Positions 35,177 through 42,524 of a DNA stretch of 64,000 nucleotides are shown piece by piece. A model generated the notes under the pieces. It did no database searches, was not told the DNA's origin, and was given only the letters and a program-made list of their open reading frames with translations. Both the position numbers and the translations under genes were made by a program. This DNA comes from an uncultured Anaerolineae bacterium (GTDB taxonomy: Bacteria; Chloroflexota; Anaerolineae; Anaerolineales; Villigracilaceae). Numbering within the stretch: the stretch's first letter is position 1; every line of letters begins with the position of its first letter. The stretch is taken from assembly GCA_937120535.1 (NCBI GenBank), contig CAKZJX010000018.1, positions 1-64,000 on the forward strand, given 5' to 3'.

Positions 35177-35647
35177 ATGCCGTTACCCGTCGGAGCCCCT
35201 GCCCCAGATTTTGCTCTGCCCGACGAGACCGGTACCCTTCGCCGTCTTTCGGACTATCGTGGACAGCCAGTGCTTTTGTATTTTTATCCCAAGGACGACA
35301 CCCCCGGTTGTACCGCTGAGGCCTGCGCCTTCCGCGACGATTACTCGGCCTATCAACGGGCCGGCGTGGTCATCCTGGGCGTGAGCCCCGATTCGCCACG
35401 TTCTCATGCCCGATTCAAAGCCAAGCATCAGCTCCCCTTCCCCCTGCTGGCGGATGAGGAACATCAAGTGTGCGAGTTGTATCAGGTATGGGGCCCTAAG
35501 AAATTTATGGGCCGGGAGTACCAGGGCGTGCATCGCACGACCTATCTAATTGACCGCCAGGGCGTGATCGCACATGTTTTCGAGAATGTCCGGCCGGCGG
35601 AGCACAGCGCTGAAGTGTTGGTTTTGTTGCCGTCGCTTGAGTTATAA
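35177..35647 (+). CDS. bcp: Peroxiredoxin, BCP/PrxQ type
   Basis: 156 residues. Thiol peroxidase reducing hydrogen peroxide and organic peroxides. The peroxidatic cysteine C45 and resolving C50 are in DTPGCTAEACAFRDDY, the spacing of BCP/PrxQ enzymes. FYPKDDTPG and GVSPDSPRSHARFKAKHQLPF are standard. Located between a cytochrome c and a redox-type kinase, consistent with respiratory stress defence. Three bases separate it from the kinase gene. Confidence 0.94.
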   Translation: MPLPVGAPAPDFALPDETGTLRRLSDYRGQPVLLYFYPKDDTPGCTAEACAFRDDYSAYQRAGVVILGVSPDSPRSHARFKAKHQLPFPLLADEEHQVCELYQVWGPKKFMGREYQGVHRTTYLIDRQGVIAHVFENVRPAEHSAEVLVLLPSLEL

Positions 35648-35650
35648 ACC

Positions 35651-36820
35651 GTGCCGACCGACCCGGAGCCAATGCCGCCCATCCAACTTCTTTTTTCCTT
35701 GGCTGCTGCGTTGCTAGACGCAGAGGATGCAGAGACGATTTTGCACAACATCCTGCGTTCTGGCTGCGACTTGCTCGGCGCCCAAGGTGGGCTGTTTTTG
35801 CCTTTCGATGAATTCGCCCCGCGTTGGCTGCCTTTGGCTTGGGGGTGTATGATGGGCGTTATCCCTGGCGAGGTGATGGACCCGGCCCAGCGGCAAACGT
35901 GCAAGATGTGCATCGAGCGCTTTGCTGGTCGAGAGTGCTCCCTGCTGGTCGACGCGCCACAAGGGTGTGTGATTCGCTGTTTTCCTCTCGAGTTGAACGG
36001 ACGTGAGGCTGGGGTGTTTGGCTTTGTTTGGAGCCAACCCCCAGCTCTCGATGAGAGCAGGATCCGTGTTTTGGAAGAGGTCCTTCATCTTGGCGCGCGG
36101 GCGCTGAATGCCCTGGAGAATCGCCAATGGGCCCAGCAGGTTTTGCTTTTCTCGGCGAGATCGGAACGTTCGACGCTGCCTCCTCAAGAAGAAGCGCGCA
36201 TCATCCTGGAGGAACGAGCACGCCTTTCGCGCGAGATCCACGACGGCCTGGCTCAGACCTTGGCCTTTCTCAAGATCGAAATCGCTCGCGCCGAACGTTT
36301 TCTGACCCAGGGAGGAAGCGAGCTAGCCGGGCGAATCCTGCGCAACGCTCTGCGAACGCTGGACGACGCCTATCTGGACGCACGCCAAGCTATCGAGAAC
36401 TTGCGACGCATCCCAGAGAGACGTTTGGCTATCTGGTTGACCCAGGCTGCCGAGGAGTTTGAGGCGCTGAGCGGGTTGCCGGTGCAGGTGGAGGTGCGCT
36501 TAACCCACGACTTGCCGATCAATACCCAGGTGCAGGTAATGCGGATCGTGCAGGAGGCGCTGACCAATATTCGCAAGCACGCCCAGGCGCAGCACGTACG
36601 GTTGATCGCATGGGAAGATGGAGAGGAGATCGGGATCGAGGTGGCCGACGACGGCCAGGGATTTAGCCCAGAGACGTTGTCGAGCGCGGCCCACTTTGGG
36701 TTAAGGGGAATGCGGGAGCGAGCTGAGGCGATCGGGGCCGAGTTTCAGATCGTGAGTCGTCCGAAGCAGGGCACGATCGTCCGGTTGCGTTGTCGGCTAT
36801 GGGAACGGGTGAATTTATGA
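35651..36820 (+). CDS. NarL-type sensor histidine kinase with cysteine-rich GAF-like domain
   Basis: 389 residues, GTG start directly after bcp. The N-terminal ~150 residues are GAF-like and carry a cysteine cluster C84-x2-C87-x8-C96-x9-C106-x3-C110 (QTCKMCIERFAGREC, GCVIRC), plus C39 and C66. The HisKA_3 box is RLSREIHDGLAQTLAFLKIEI with H197, followed by HATPase_c (MRIVQEALTNIRKHAQA, ADDGQGFSPE, HFGLRGMRERAEAIGA). No membrane helix. The cysteines could hold an iron-sulfur cluster or form disulfides, making it a redox sensor; inference. Its regulator gene overlaps the stop codon. Confidence 0.9.
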   Translation: MPTDPEPMPPIQLLFSLAAALLDAEDAETILHNILRSGCDLLGAQGGLFLPFDEFAPRWLPLAWGCMMGVIPGEVMDPAQRQTCKMCIERFAGRECSLLVDAPQGCVIRCFPLELNGREAGVFGFVWSQPPALDESRIRVLEEVLHLGARALNALENRQWAQQVLLFSARSERSTLPPQEEARIILEERARLSREIHDGLAQTLAFLKIEIARAERFLTQGGSELAGRILRNALRTLDDAYLDARQAIENLRRIPERRLAIWLTQAAEEFEALSGLPVQVEVRLTHDLPINTQVQVMRIVQEALTNIRKHAQAQHVRLIAWEDGEEIGIEVADDGQGFSPETLSSAAHFGLRGMRERAEAIGAEFQIVSRPKQGTIVRLRCRLWERVNL

Positions 36821-37452
36821 AGCGAATTCGTCTGTTCGTGGTGGACGATCATGTCCTCTTTCGGCACGGCTTGATCAGCTTGCTTTCGGATATGCCGGAG
36901 TTCCAGGTGGTGGGCGAGGCCGGCAGCGGCGAAGAGGCCTTGCATCGCATCCCCCAGCAAGACGTGGACGTGGTGTTGTTAGACGTGAACATGCCCGGTT
37001 TGAACGGGGTAGATACCTTATGGGCGCTACGAAAGCAGGGATACGAAAACCAGGTGTTGATGCTGACGGTGTCGCAGCAAGAAGAACATTTGATAGGGGC
37101 GATCTTGGCCGGCGCTAGTGGCTACGTGTTGAAGAATGTAGAGCCGGAGACGTTACGCAGAACCTTGTTGGACGTGGTCCAAGGAAAGGCGGTGCTCTCT
37201 CCCGAAATGACGACTCACGTCCTGAAAATAATGCGCCGTTCGGGGGAAAGACAGGCACAGGAAGGGCTGAGCAAGCGGGAACAGCAAGTGTTGCGTTGCT
37301 TGGCCCATGGCTCGACAACAGCTCAGATCGCAGCCGAATTGTATATCTCAGAAAACACGGTAAAGACGCATATCCGCCATATCTTGAAAAAACTCAAAGT
37401 GAACAATCGCGTTGAGGCGGTTGCCAAGGCCACCCAAGAAGGTTTGATCTAA
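36817..37452 (+). CDS. NarL/FixJ-family response regulator
   Basis: 211 residues. Receiver domain 1-120 with phospho-acceptor D56 in VVLLDVNMPG, then a LuxR-type helix-turn-helix (about 148-211: LSKREQQVLRCLAHGSTTAQIAAELYISENTVKTHI). ATG 36817 overlaps the kinase stop (ATGA); a longer start at 36790 lies inside the kinase gene and is less likely. Together with the kinase it forms a complete two-component system placed just before the oxidase genes, which it may control. Confidence 0.93.
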   Translation: MKRIRLFVVDDHVLFRHGLISLLSDMPEFQVVGEAGSGEEALHRIPQQDVDVVLLDVNMPGLNGVDTLWALRKQGYENQVLMLTVSQQEEHLIGAILAGASGYVLKNVEPETLRRTLLDVVQGKAVLSPEMTTHVLKIMRRSGERQAQEGLSKREQQVLRCLAHGSTTAQIAAELYISENTVKTHIRHILKKLKVNNRVEAVAKATQEGLI

Positions 37453-37536
37453 GGGTGATGATAAGATCGATCAAAAATCATCCCTTTGGGAGGGGAGAAT
37501 CATTCATTTATTTAGTCCAATTTAACGATAAACAGG

Positions 37537-37989
37537 ATGAAATTTGGTAAATTTATAGGGCTTGATACCTTTTGGGTTTTGAACGATGAGATGAACTCCG
37601 AAGACTTTGCCTCTGCCCTTCAGGTTTCCCCAAAACGCCCCTATCGTGTTCTTATTGCTTCTGCCAATCCCTTGTTTCGCGAAGGGCTGCGCAAGGTGTA
37701 TGCAGCGCGCTGGGAAGGTCGAGCGGAAATTGTAGGAACTTCGACGATGCAAGAGGCCCTTGAGACCTTGGAACGCCTGCGCCCCGATCTGGTGATTGTG
37801 GACTACGACGATACCTCCATCCATCGTCAGGAGTTCCTGGATCGCTTTCTGCAAGGTGAAACGACCATGCAGGTGGTTTTGGTCTCGCTGGATGCCGTCG
37901 AGCCGGTGGTTTTGTATCAACGTAAACGATTAACGGCCGAACAGGCCGAGACATGGTTGTTCAATCCCTGGATAGATGCTTATTCTTGA
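37537..37989 (+). CDS. Receiver-like protein ahead of the oxidase genes
   Basis: 150 residues (132 if ATG 37591 is the start). Residues about 35-125 look like a receiver domain: YRVLIASANPLFREGLRKVY, a putative phospho-acceptor D89 in DLVIVDYDD, then VVLVSLDAVEPVVLYQRKRLT. The second acidic pair expected in strand 1 is replaced by AS, so phosphorylation is doubtful. No output domain. Ends three bases before coxB, so it is part of the oxidase operon; role unknown. Confidence 0.65.
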   Translation: MKFGKFIGLDTFWVLNDEMNSEDFASALQVSPKRPYRVLIASANPLFREGLRKVYAARWEGRAEIVGTSTMQEALETLERLRPDLVIVDYDDTSIHRQEFLDRFLQGETTMQVVLVSLDAVEPVVLYQRKRLTAEQAETWLFNPWIDAYS

Positions 37990-37992
37990 TTC

Positions 37993-39012
37993 ATGGAGAA
38001 GAATATGCGACATTTCATCATTGTGGGGTTGCTCGTCATCCTCGTCACTTTAGGGACTTATTTCGGCTTGGATGCCGTTGGGTTGTTACCCGTGGACGCC
38101 AGCGCACAGGCGAGCCCGATTGACTTTTTGTGGGATTTGCAGTTGATCGTGCTTTCGTTCCTGTTTGCGCTGATTGTGGTTCCGTTGGTATACAGCTTGA
38201 TTGTGTTTCGACGTAAACCTGGCGATACCGAGGACGCCGTTCATGTGGAGGGCAACACGAAATTGGAGGTCACCTGGACGGTAATCCCGCTCATTACAGT
38301 AGTAGCCTTTGCCTATCTGGGCGCCTGGTCGCTGCGTGAGACGCGGCGTGCTGACCCGCAGGCTATGGTTGTGCGGGTGATCGCTCAGCAATTTGCCTGG
38401 AGTTTTGAGTATCCTGAGTATGGCGGCTTTATCACCGATCAGCTGTACTTGCCGATTGGCCGACAGGTGCTGCTCCAGATGACTTCACGAGATGTGATCC
38501 ACTCGTTCTGGGTGCCCGAATTTCGCGTCAAGCAGGATGTGTTGCCAGGGCGCGAAACCCAGTTGCGAATCACGCCGACCCGCATGGGGAGGTATAAAGT
38601 ACGCTGTGCAGAGCTATGCGGTGCCGCTCACTATAGCATGGAAAATGCGGTGATTGTTGTGGATCAGGTAGCGTTTGAGAAATGGGCCCAAGAGCAGCGC
38701 ATGGCGTTTGAGACCGCTCAGACGCCAGAACAGAAAGGTGAGCGGCTGGTGAGGGCCAATGGCTGCTTGGGGTGTCACACCTTGACCGGTCAAGTGTTGG
38801 TCGGACCGTCTTGGAAGGGCTTGTTTGGAAGTGAGCGGAAGTTTGCCGATGGCACCACTACCATCGCAGACGAGGCGTACATCATTGAGTCCATCCTGAA
38901 TCCTGCGGCCAAGATCGTGGCCGGTTTCCAGACGGCCAACCCCATGCCGGCCTATGTGTTCGATGAAGAACAACTCTCTTACATTATTGCATATTTGAAG
39001 ACGCTGAAGTAA
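37993..39012 (+). CDS. coxB: Cytochrome c oxidase subunit II with fused cytochrome c domain
   Basis: 339 residues. Two N-terminal membrane helices (about 8-30 and 50-72, with a third stretch near 98-115), then the periplasmic CuA domain with H170, C205, C209 and H213 (SRDVIHSFWVPEF, RCAELCGAAHYSM). The C terminus carries a heme c domain, CLGCH at 258-262, as in caa3-type oxidases. Accepts electrons from cytochrome c and passes them to subunit I. First structural gene of the oxidase operon. Confidence 0.96.
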   Translation: MEKNMRHFIIVGLLVILVTLGTYFGLDAVGLLPVDASAQASPIDFLWDLQLIVLSFLFALIVVPLVYSLIVFRRKPGDTEDAVHVEGNTKLEVTWTVIPLITVVAFAYLGAWSLRETRRADPQAMVVRVIAQQFAWSFEYPEYGGFITDQLYLPIGRQVLLQMTSRDVIHSFWVPEFRVKQDVLPGRETQLRITPTRMGRYKVRCAELCGAAHYSMENAVIVVDQVAFEKWAQEQRMAFETAQTPEQKGERLVRANGCLGCHTLTGQVLVGPSWKGLFGSERKFADGTTTIADEAYIIESILNPAAKIVAGFQTANPMPAYVFDEEQLSYIIAYLKTLK

Positions 39013-39028
39013 GTTTCGGAGGCATGCT

Positions 39029-40891
39029 ATGAAGCAACTCTATTCGATTCCGCTCGTGCGCGGCCTCGTGTGGTTGGTCATCGGCCTGGCGGCGGGGATC
39101 GCCTTTGTGGTGGGCATCCGCTTTGCGCTGGAGCTGCCGGTGATGGGCCGCTACTTGTTCACCGAGCACGCCTGGGTGTTTGGCGGTGTGGTGGGCACCT
39201 TGGCTTTCCTGGCCAAACATGGCGTGATGGACGGCTGGTTCAAGGTCTGGAAGGGGGAGGAAGAAGCGGAGCACCACGAAGACCCAGAAGGTTGGATAAA
39301 GTACCTCGGCCCCTCCTTGGACCACAAGGTGATTGGCATTCAGTACACGGTCACGGCCATCATCCTGTTCTTGGTCGGCGGTTTGTTTGCCTTGATCTTC
39401 CGCACCGAGCTAGCGTTTGAGGGACAGCAGTTCCTTACGCCGGATCAGTATAACACCATGATGTCGCTGCATGGGATGGTTATGATCGTCTCCATCTTGC
39501 TCGGCATCTCGGGTTTGATCAACTATCTGGTTCCCTTGCTGATCGGCGCTCCCGACATGGCCTTCCCACGCTTGAACGCCTTTTCGTACTGGATCTCGGT
39601 GCCGGCGGCGATCTGGCTGCTGCTTTCCATGCCGCTAGGGGGTGTGGAGACCGGCTGGACAGGGTATCCGCCGCTTTCGGCGTTGCCGACCAAGGTGGGG
39701 CAGCAGATGTTCTTTCTGGGGGTGTTCGTGGCCGGTTGGTCTTCGATCTTGGGCGCACTGAACCTGATCGTGACGGTGGTGCGGATGCGCGCCCGCGGCA
39801 TGACGGCGTTTCGCATGCCGATCTTCGTGTGGTCGGCGATTGCCACTTCGTTGATTGCCCTAACGGCCACACAGCTGATCGGGTTGTCGTTCCAGATGGT
39901 GATGTTCCAGCGCCTGTTCGGGATGGGGTTCTTTGACCCGGCCAAGGGTGGTAATCCCATCCTGTTCCAGCATTTGTTCTGGTTCTACTCTCATCCGGCA
40001 GTGTATGTGTTCATCCTGCCCGGGTTAGGGGTGGTCTCAGAACTGTTGCCGGTCTTTGTGCGCAAGCCGCTCTTTGGCTATCGCTGGGTAGCCATGTCGT
40101 CGCTGGGGATCGCCCTGGTGGGCTTCATCGTGTGGGCGCACCACATGTTTACCTCAGGCATGAACGAGTATCTGCGGGTGCCGTTCATGTATAGCACCCT
40201 GTTGGTGGCGGTGCCGACGGGGGTGAAGTTCTTTTCCTGGGTGGCGACCATCTGGCAGGGGAAAATTCCTAGCCCGATGCCGACTGCTTTCCTATTTGTG
40301 GTGGGATCTATCCTGGTCTTCTTGATGGGTGGGTTATCTGGCCCGCCAAATGCCATTGTTACGACCGATTTGCATCTACATGATACGTATTGGATCGTCG
40401 GTCACTTCCATAACACCTTCTTTGGCGGGTTTGTCTTCCCCTTCTTTGCGGCGCTTTACTACTGGTTCCCCAAAGCTACTGGGCGCCGGCTGGATGAGCG
40501 CCTGGGGCGCTGGCATTTCTGGTTGATGGCGTCGTCCTTCTTCGTCCTTTCCCTGGGGATGATGCGCGTGGGCCTGTTGGGGATGCGCCGCCGAATTTTC
40601 GATTATGACCCGGAGTTGGGCTTCCAGACTACCCATATCGTGATGACCGTAGCGGCCTTCTTGATCGCCCTCTCGGTGGTCATCTTCTTCGTCAACCTGG
40701 TCCGCAGCCTACGCTACGGCGAGGCGGTGATAGGCAATTTGTGGAACTCGCGCTCGCCGGAGTGGCAAGTGCCCTCGCCAATGCCGGCCCACAATTATTC
40801 GGCGCCCCTGGTGGTGGTGGGCGAACCGTATGACTATGGCCTGCCCGGCTCTCGGTATGTTGACTTCGCACCAGCAAAGGTAGGGGACTAA
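39029..40891 (+). CDS. coxA: Cytochrome c oxidase subunit I (A2-type)
   Basis: 620 residues, multi-helix. Heme a ligand H148 in MSLHGMVM, the CuB/cross-link region FYSHPAVYVFILPG with H322 and Y326, the HH pair in IVWAHHMFTSGM, and the heme a3 ligands in DTYWIVGHFHNTFFGG. The YSHPAV form (instead of GHPEV) marks the A2 subfamily of proton-pumping oxidases. The first ~65 residues add two extra membrane segments before the core. AGGCATGCT region lies ahead of the ATG; coxB ends 17 bases upstream. Confidence 0.97.
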   Translation: MKQLYSIPLVRGLVWLVIGLAAGIAFVVGIRFALELPVMGRYLFTEHAWVFGGVVGTLAFLAKHGVMDGWFKVWKGEEEAEHHEDPEGWIKYLGPSLDHKVIGIQYTVTAIILFLVGGLFALIFRTELAFEGQQFLTPDQYNTMMSLHGMVMIVSILLGISGLINYLVPLLIGAPDMAFPRLNAFSYWISVPAAIWLLLSMPLGGVETGWTGYPPLSALPTKVGQQMFFLGVFVAGWSSILGALNLIVTVVRMRARGMTAFRMPIFVWSAIATSLIALTATQLIGLSFQMVMFQRLFGMGFFDPAKGGNPILFQHLFWFYSHPAVYVFILPGLGVVSELLPVFVRKPLFGYRWVAMSSLGIALVGFIVWAHHMFTSGMNEYLRVPFMYSTLLVAVPTGVKFFSWVATIWQGKIPSPMPTAFLFVVGSILVFLMGGLSGPPNAIVTTDLHLHDTYWIVGHFHNTFFGGFVFPFFAALYYWFPKATGRRLDERLGRWHFWLMASSFFVLSLGMMRVGLLGMRRRIFDYDPELGFQTTHIVMTVAAFLIALSVVIFFVNLVRSLRYGEAVIGNLWNSRSPEWQVPSPMPAHNYSAPLVVVGEPYDYGLPGSRYVDFAPAKVGD

Positions 40892-40894
40892 TCC

Positions 40895-41668
40895 ATGACG
40901 ACCCATGCACTCGATAAATCGGCGGCCCTCAATCAGGGTGTGATCATCTTCGCCTACTTAGCCATCTTGACGGCGTTGGAGTTTGGCCTGGCAGTGGCTC
41001 TGCCCAACCCGATCTTGCTGTTGTTGGTAGCTCTGTTCAAAGCCGGCCTAGTGATGTACTACTACATGCACATTTACAAACTGGCTCAGCAAGACGAAGT
41101 CCTGCCTCGGAACAGCTATGCGTACAAGACTGGCAGCAACCGCCTGGGCTTGTGGCTGTTCCTGCTCTCAGACGCTTTCGTGTTCGGCGCCTTGCTAGCC
41201 ACTCGTTTCAACTTGTGGGGCATGACGCGCCCCCATCTTAACCAAACCCTCGGCCTGGCCGTGACTACCGTTCTGTTGGTATCTTCCTTCTTCATGAACC
41301 GCGCCGAGACGTCTATCGCCCATGGCGATCGCAAGGGGTTCTTGAATGCAACGTTGATCACCATGATCTTAGGCATTGCATTTCTGGTCGGCGTGGTCGG
41401 ACTGGAATGGCAACTGGCGCAGCTAGAGAACGTGATCGTCAACAAGGATGTGAAAGGCGCTGTCTTCTACATGATGACGGGCATGCACGCTTTCCACGTG
41501 TTGACCGGCGTGATCTTCCTGTTCCTGGTCTGGCGGAATGGGCGCCGAGGGGCGTTTTCTGCTGAACGTTACTGGGGCGTGGAAGCCGCCGCTGTGTACT
41601 GGCATTTCGTTGATGTGGTGTGGATCTTCTTTTATCCCGCCCTGTATTTGATCGGCACGGTGGTATAA
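40895..41668 (+). CDS. coxC: Cytochrome c oxidase subunit IV-III fusion
   Basis: 257 residues. The core (about 80-257) is a subunit III: GLWLFLLSDAFVFGALLATRF, FYMMTGMHAFHVLTGVIFLF, AVYWHFVDVVWIFFYPALYL. The first ~75 residues, AYLAILTALEFGLAVALPNP then LLVALFKAGLVMYYYMHI, match the small subunit IV (CtaF/CyoD-type), normally a separate gene. Thus subunits IV and III seem joined in one chain here. Overlap-free, three bases after coxA; a terminator follows. Confidence 0.92.
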   Translation: MTTHALDKSAALNQGVIIFAYLAILTALEFGLAVALPNPILLLLVALFKAGLVMYYYMHIYKLAQQDEVLPRNSYAYKTGSNRLGLWLFLLSDAFVFGALLATRFNLWGMTRPHLNQTLGLAVTTVLLVSSFFMNRAETSIAHGDRKGFLNATLITMILGIAFLVGVVGLEWQLAQLENVIVNKDVKGAVFYMMTGMHAFHVLTGVIFLFLVWRNGRRGAFSAERYWGVEAAAVYWHFVDVVWIFFYPALYLIGTVV

Positions 41669-41696
41669 GATCAGCAACGGAATCGAACGCTTTTTG

Positions 41697-41724
41697 GGTG
41701 GGGCGATCGAGCAAGGTCGCCCCA
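41697..41724 (+). terminator. Terminator of the oxidase operon
   Basis: GGGGCGA (41700-41706) pairs with TCGCCCC (41717-41723), extendable by a T-A pair, followed by tttcctaaat. It lies between coxC and the molybdoenzyme gene. Confidence 0.6.
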
Positions 41725-41847
41725 TTTCCTAAATAAGCTCACTGCCGGCCCAGGAGCCTGGCAGCCAAGCGATGATCGGAGATGCCCCATTTGCTATTGT
41801 CGTTATAGGTTGATAAGCTGTATTGCATAGTAGGTAGGAGGCTAGCC

Positions 41848-42492
41848 ATGTTCTCGTTCGATCCAGATCGTCGCCAGGAAGAAGAGCGTGTCCGTCGAGA
41901 AGGACGACTTCCTCCCGGTCAAGCATTGACGTTGAAATTCCCGGTCCTGCACTATGGGCCGATTCCTCCGTTCAATCCGGCCATCTGGGATTTTCGCATC
42001 TGGGGCGAAGTGGGAGAAGAGAAACGCTGGACTTGGGAAGAATTCAATCAATTGCCGCGCACTCGCGTGGTGATGGACATTCATTGCGTGACCCGCTGGA
42101 GCAAGTTCGATACCGTCTGGGAAGGGGTATCGGTCAAGACGCTGGTCGAGTTGGGGATCATCAAGATCAAACCCACCGCCACACATGTGATGCAACATGC
42201 CGAATATGGTTTCACGGCCAATTTGCCGTTGAAGGTTGTGTTGGCCGATAATTTCTTACTGGCCACCCATTTCAACGGTGAGCCGCTCACCCCTGAGCAT
42301 GGCTATCCGTTGCGCGGGGTCGTAGGCTTCATCCCTGGTCGCCTCGACTTAGAGACGCCCTATTTCTGGAAGGGGGCCAAGTGGCTGCGCTCGCTGGAGT
42401 TTATGCCCCACGACCGCAAAGGGTTCTGGGAGCGGGCCGGCTATCATAACCGCGCCGATGTGTGGAAGGAGGAGCGCTATGAGGAGTATTGA
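41848..42492 (+). CDS. Sulfite oxidase-like molybdopterin oxidoreductase
   Basis: 214 residues, a single oxidoreductase-molybdopterin (YedY/MsrP-like) domain without signal peptide or dimerisation domain. The molybdenum-ligand cysteine is C80 in DIHCVTRWSKFDTVWEGV; YGFTANLPL and HGYPLRGVVGFIPGR follow. Without a visible export signal it would act in the cytoplasm, unlike MsrP. Electron donor and substrate unknown. It sits just downstream of the cox terminator and converges with the TPR gene 32 bases away. Confidence 0.88.
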   Translation: MFSFDPDRRQEEERVRREGRLPPGQALTLKFPVLHYGPIPPFNPAIWDFRIWGEVGEEKRWTWEEFNQLPRTRVVMDIHCVTRWSKFDTVWEGVSVKTLVELGIIKIKPTATHVMQHAEYGFTANLPLKVVLADNFLLATHFNGEPLTPEHGYPLRGVVGFIPGRLDLETPYFWKGAKWLRSLEFMPHDRKGFWERAGYHNRADVWKEERYEEY

Positions 42493-42524
42493 GAGCTGCC
42501 GAGGACCCGGCCCGGCGCCGAATC

